DNA of 64,000 nucleotides from CAZOLI01 sp964580675 (GTDB taxonomy: Bacteria > Planctomycetota > MHYJ01 > CAYXQY01): positions 37,772 through 101,771 of the forward strand of contig CAZOLI010000008.1 of assembly GCA_964580675.1 (NCBI GenBank), written 5' to 3'. Under the pieces are notes generated by a model that was not told where the DNA came from, searched no databases, and saw nothing but the letters and a program-made list of their open reading frames with translations. Positions 60,637 to 64,000 of this stretch are shown in pieces; position 1 is the first letter of the stretch, and the number at the start of each line of letters is the position of its first letter. A program made the translations under genes and the position numbers.

Positions 60637-60848
60637 AACGCTGGCACTGGATCGTTCTCGGTTTGCTCCTTGCTGCTTCCCTGGGAATTGAACTTACCGC
60701 CCTATCCCACCACGACAAACACTGGTGGAACAACATCCCGGGTTTCTACATGATTTGGGGATTCGTCAGCTGTATCCTGATTATCTATTTTTCAAAATGG
60801 CTGGGGAAATACGCTATTTTTCGGGAAGAGGATTACTATGATCAATAG
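60633..60848 (+). CDS. Small two-helix membrane protein of the Mrp locus
   Basis: This 71-residue protein starts with GGAGGA just before its ATG and overlaps its neighbours by 4 and 11 bp. Two membrane helices (IVLGLLLAASLGIELTAL, FYMIWGFVSCILIIYFSKWLG) flank a His/Trp-rich loop (SHHDKHWWNNIP). The end is acidic (FREEDYYDQ). I recall similar small proteins next to MrpD-like genes in several Proteobacteria but cannot name a family. The strict overlaps show it belongs to the antiporter. Its loop has several His residues that could act in ion or proton handling; this is inference. Confidence 0.75.
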   Translation: MKRWHWIVLGLLLAASLGIELTALSHHDKHWWNNIPGFYMIWGFVSCILIIYFSKWLGKYAIFREEDYYDQ

Positions 60849-62559
60849 TCTGTTCCTGATTCCCGCCGTTATCGTCATCACGGGGGCACTCATCCTCCCC
60901 ATTCTTCCCCGTTCGATCCGGTCCAGTACCTTTCTCCTGTTTCCACTGGTCGCACTCGTCGTTATCTGGTATTTTCCGGAAGGAACGGAATGGACCATAC
61001 CCTATGCGGATTATACGCTCATCCCGTTTTCCGTGGATGCCCTGAGCAGAATCTTTGCCACAATTTTTGCCCTGATCCTGGCGGTTGGTGGGTTATATGC
61101 ATTACACGTAGATGAACTCGGACAGCAAACGTCGGCCCTGGTGTACGGAGGGGGAGCTGTTGGCGTTGCCATGGCTGGCGATTTCCTGTCCCTGCTCATT
61201 TTCTGGGAACTGATGGCGGTCAGTTCCACGTACCTGATCTGGGCGCGGCGAACCAACGCCTCGGACCGGGCGGGTCTCCGTTACCTCATGGTCCACGTTC
61301 TCGGCGGCGGGGTTCTCCTGAGTGGTATTCTCTGGTATATTTCTCGCTCCGGTTCACTGGAAATTACGTCGTTAACGGAGGCGTTCCCTTCGATTCCCTC
61401 TGCTCTTATCCTTCTCGGGGTGTCCATCAATACAGCCATTCCCCCCCTTCACGCCTGGCTGGCCGATGCTTATCCCCGTGCCACGGTAACGGGAGCTGTT
61501 TTTCTCAGTGCATTTACCACGAAATCAGCCGTTTATGTTCTTGTTCGTGTCTTTCCGGGGCTGCCTCTACTGATCTGGTTCGGAGTGGCAATGGCTCTTT
61601 ATGGCGTTGTTTACGCCGTTCTCGCCAATGACATTCGAAAAATCCTCGCCTACCACATTATCAGCCAGGTAGGATACATGGTAACCGGGGTGGGAATCGG
61701 CACAGAAATGGCCCTGAACGGGACGGTGGCCCATGCATTCAGTCACATCCTGTACAAATCTCTGCTGTTCATGGGGGCTGGCGCGGTGCTTCACGCAACG
61801 GGCCGGAGCAAACTTACCGAACTGGGAGGGATTGCCTCACGCATGAAGATAACCGTAACCCTCTACATGATCGGGGCCTTTTCTATTTCGGGATTCCCGC
61901 TCTTTAATGGTTTTATCAGCAAATCAATGGTGGTCTCGGCAGCCGGCGACGCCCACCTCAATACCGTAAACCTGCTTCTGATTATGGCGTCTGTCGGGAC
62001 CTTTTTGCACACCGGCCTGAAACTTCCGTACTTCACGTGGTTCGGTTCATCCGAGGAACAGATTGAGGTGGATTCGGTTCCCACCAACATGATACTGGGT
62101 ATGGGAACAGCTGCGTTTTTCTGTACCCTCTTTGGCGTTTATCCGGATCTCCTGTACCGGCATCTTCCCCACGCGGTCGATTATCATCCTTATACCCTTT
62201 ATCACCTGGTGGAAATCACCCAGGTTATGGTTCTAACCTTCGTCGGGTTCTGGATCCTTCGAAAGAAACTCGAAGGGGAACCCAAAATTGCCCTTGACGT
62301 GGACTGGTTCTACAGAAAACCGGCACCGCTGGTCCGGCTTGTGTTCGTGGACTTTGTGGATGATTTCTTTGGTTCCGTGGACCGGCGGGTGATGAAACTG
62401 GCATCACGCACAGCCGCCGCCTTCGAAAATCCACTTCGCTGGCTCAATCCGGCAGCCGGCGAAAACCGCCACGCCGCAGATTACAGCCCGCCGATCGGTA
62501 CGTTAACACTTTCCTTTCTCATTGCCCTGGTTGTGGTCGGGATCATCCTTCTTATATAG
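60838..62559 (+). CDS. MrpD/NuoN-like antiporter subunit with an extended C-terminus
   Basis: This 573-residue protein has about 14-15 helices with the antiporter motifs. These include DFLSLLIFWELMAVSSTYLIWARR (conserved Glu), GVSINTAIPPLHAWLADAYPRATVTGAVFLSAFTTKSAVYVLVRV (conserved Lys) and FSISGFPLFNGFISKSMV. After the core, about 80 more residues form a polar domain (RKPAPLVRLVFVDFVDDFFGSVDRRVMKLASRTAA) before a last helix, an addition seen in some MrpD-like proteins. It overlaps the small protein by 11 bp. It is the third antiporter-type subunit in the locus. Na+ versus H+ specificity is not decided by sequence. Confidence 0.88.
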   Translation: MINSLFLIPAVIVITGALILPILPRSIRSSTFLLFPLVALVVIWYFPEGTEWTIPYADYTLIPFSVDALSRIFATIFALILAVGGLYALHVDELGQQTSALVYGGGAVGVAMAGDFLSLLIFWELMAVSSTYLIWARRTNASDRAGLRYLMVHVLGGGVLLSGILWYISRSGSLEITSLTEAFPSIPSALILLGVSINTAIPPLHAWLADAYPRATVTGAVFLSAFTTKSAVYVLVRVFPGLPLLIWFGVAMALYGVVYAVLANDIRKILAYHIISQVGYMVTGVGIGTEMALNGTVAHAFSHILYKSLLFMGAGAVLHATGRSKLTELGGIASRMKITVTLYMIGAFSISGFPLFNGFISKSMVVSAAGDAHLNTVNLLLIMASVGTFLHTGLKLPYFTWFGSSEEQIEVDSVPTNMILGMGTAAFFCTLFGVYPDLLYRHLPHAVDYHPYTLYHLVEITQVMVLTFVGFWILRKKLEGEPKIALDVDWFYRKPAPLVRLVFVDFVDDFFGSVDRRVMKLASRTAAAFENPLRWLNPAAGENRHAADYSPPIGTLTLSFLIALVVVGIILLI

Positions 62560-62647
62560 TTGAGTCTGTATTCGGTCGACCCGATTCGGTCATTTCCTTA
62601 CACGTCCAAACGGACCAGCAAAAGAAACAAATTTCGAAACCATAACC

Positions 62648-63652
62648 ATGGAAGCGTGGATTCTTCACGAACCCGGACCGTTTGCAAAAGACCGACTCCA
62701 CCTTGAGGACATACAGGAACCGGAACCGGAGGAAGGGGAAGTTCTCCTGGCGGTCGAAACCTGCGGCATGTGCCACACGGACCTCCACGTGATCGAGGAA
62801 GACATCGAAGCGGGAAAATTACCACTCATACCGGGCCACCAGATCACGGGACGGATCCGGGAAATAAACGGTGAAACCAGCACGGTTTCCGTGGGAGATC
62901 GCGTGGGCATTCCCTGGTTGCACTGGACCTGCGGCGAGTGCGAGGATTGTCGGAACGGCAACGAAAATCTGTGCAGAAACGCCCGGTTCACCGGATGCGA
63001 CACGGACGGTGGATTTGCCGAAAAAACCACCGCCCCGATCGACTTTGTGCATCCGATGCCGGAGGAGGTGGATCCCGTGCAGGCGGCCCCCCTGCTCTGC
63101 GGCGGCGTGGTCGGTTACCGTGCGTTTCGTCTCAGTGAAGCGAAGGAAGGAGATCGGCTCGGACTGTACGGGTTCGGGTCCTCGGCGTCGATGGTCATAC
63201 AGGCGGCCATTCACCATGGGTGTGAATGTTACGTATTCACCCGGTCAAAACACCACATGGAACTGGCCGAAGAACTCGGTGCGGTCTGGACCGGAAAAGC
63301 CGAGGACGATCCGGGTGTCAAAATGAACAGCTCCATTCTCTTCGCCCCGGCCGGTCACCTCGTGCCGGAGGCACTCGATCAACTCCGCCAGGGAGGCACA
63401 CTCGCCATCGCCGGCATCTACCTGTCCCCGATACCGGAGATGGATTACGAACGGTATCTCTACCGGGAACGAACCGTCCGCAGTGTGACCGCCAGCACCC
63501 GGCAGGATGTGCGAGATCTACTTCAGGTCGCCGCGGAGGTCCCGATAGAACCACAGACCGAGGAATTTCCGTTCGGTCAACTTCCGGAAGGACTCGAACG
63601 AATGTATCATTCCGAACACAACGCCTCCCCGGTTCTGAACGTCGCGTACTGA
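62648..63652 (+). CDS. Zinc-dependent alcohol dehydrogenase (MDR family)
   Basis: This 334-residue protein is a class of MDR alcohol dehydrogenase. It has the catalytic zinc motif VETCGMCHTDLHV (Cys and Asp) and PGHQITGRI (His). The structural zinc lobe is CGECEDCRNGNENLC, with four cysteines. The cofactor-binding segment YGFGSSASMVIQAAIHHG replaces the usual GxGxxG with GFGSSA. The active-site Cys in AAPLLCGGVVGYRA is kept. It oxidises alcohols or reduces aldehydes with NAD(P) in the cytoplasm. Length is normal. It lies 88 bp after the Mrp gene but its function is separate, and it is followed by the repeat block. Confidence 0.92.
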   Translation: MEAWILHEPGPFAKDRLHLEDIQEPEPEEGEVLLAVETCGMCHTDLHVIEEDIEAGKLPLIPGHQITGRIREINGETSTVSVGDRVGIPWLHWTCGECEDCRNGNENLCRNARFTGCDTDGGFAEKTTAPIDFVHPMPEEVDPVQAAPLLCGGVVGYRAFRLSEAKEGDRLGLYGFGSSASMVIQAAIHHGCECYVFTRSKHHMELAEELGAVWTGKAEDDPGVKMNSSILFAPAGHLVPEALDQLRQGGTLAIAGIYLSPIPEMDYERYLYRERTVRSVTASTRQDVRDLLQVAAEVPIEPQTEEFPFGQLPEGLERMYHSEHNASPVLNVAY

Positions 63653-63746
63653 ACTTCACGTTTTTGCTTTTCAGGGGACGTGCCTGTGCCGGTTAGGAAC
63701 CTACTCCGGACGTCCGCGGAAGAACCTCCGGCCGCAGTAACGAAAG

Positions 63747-63810
63747 CAAAATTATGTTGCCCAAAACGGTGATTGTCCGTATTAATTGGAACGAAGGCTT
63801 CCAGCCTTCG
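63747..63810 (+). repeat. Double-hairpin repeat, copy 3 (variant)
   Basis: It shares the unit CAAAATTATG...ATTAATTGG plus CGAAGGCTTCCAGCCTTCG with 43996-44058 and 44196-44258, with a degenerate first stem. A second variant copy starts 186 bp later. No gene is seen in 63653-64000. Confidence 0.7.
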
Positions 63811-63932
63811 GACTTCTTTCTTCCAGGAAGTAACATCCACGACGTGTCCTCGTCCCCGTACACCGGCCTGCTCCCGGTTTCATGGACTTTTGCCAGCGTC
63901 CGCGGATGATCCTCCGGCCGCCGTATCGAAAG

Positions 63933-63996
63933 CAAAATTATGTTGCCCAAAACGGTGAATGTCCGTATTAATTGGAACGAAGGCTTCCAGCCTTCG
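63933..63996 (+). repeat. Double-hairpin repeat, copy 4 (variant)
   Basis: Near identical to 63747-63810. It is preceded by GCGTCCGCGGATGATCCTC and TATCGAAAGC, segments also before the other copies, so the full unit is about 190-200 bp. The window ends 4 bp after it and the array may continue. Confidence 0.7.
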
Positions 63997-64000
63997 GGCA

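Overview
The window reads as a chromosome piece from a Gram-negative, motile, probably salt-adapted bacterium of uncertain phylum. The outer-membrane and envelope evidence is LptD, an LpxL-type acyltransferase, TatA and lipoproteins. A FlgM homologue points to flagella, and PilB/PilC to type IV pili or type II secretion. Salt adaptation is inferred from Trk potassium uptake, a large Mrp-type Na+/H+ antiporter locus, and acidic tails on many proteins (AccA, RecA, Fur, TatA). A run of 100 Ns flanked by an exact 55-bp duplication shows this is a draft or metagenome-derived scaffold. Several sequence styles (PQQ-like and FG-GAP propellers, GEW-type helical repeats) recall PVC-group or candidate-phylum genomes, but I cannot assign a phylum from the window.

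Layout. 1-4.5 kb: end of ddl, a small membrane protein and two paralogous exported PQQ-like propellers. 4.6-7.5 kb: trkH-trkA. 8-20 kb: an orphan acidic protein, a metallo-beta-lactamase-fold hydrolase, a large FG-GAP/PQQ lipoprotein interrupted by the assembly gap, lptD, a coiled-coil exported protein, folE and accA. 20.3-27.3 kb: pilB, pilC, a sensor histidine kinase, an acidic orphan and an FHA-membrane protein. 27.7-32.4 kb: a second metallo-hydrolase, fur divergent from a free methionine sulfoxide reductase gene across a strong palindrome, flgM, dacB and a PIG-L deacetylase. 33-37.9 kb: tRNA-Arg, a glycosyltransferase, tRNA-Thr, a 6S RNA, a DUF2520 protein, aroK and ispH. 38-43.7 kb: recA, radA, nuoG, nuoH. 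44-50.7 kb: a VOC protein, a YhaN/YhaO (SbcCD-like) pair, tatA and an acyltransferase. 51-53.7 kb: tRNA-Asn, a glutaredoxin-like gene with an in-frame UGA, and an ABC permease-CPBP protease fusion. 53.8-62.6 kb: a propeller protein and the split, divergent Mrp locus. 62.6-63.7 kb: a zinc alcohol dehydrogenase.

The most notable find is an 84-residue glutaredoxin-like gene at 51336-51590 (minus). It carries an in-frame TGA exactly where the first active-site cysteine should be (U-x-x-C). A bSECIS-like hairpin follows and a near-consensus promoter precedes it. It is most likely a selenoprotein that ordinary gene callers miss.

Other points of note are a 178-nt 6S RNA, an Mrp antiporter whose MrpA is broken into separate genes, and three families of structured or low-complexity intergenic repeats: GTGCAC hairpins, a TTATCT/ACTCCTC composite, and a double-hairpin unit with a period of about 190-200 bp.
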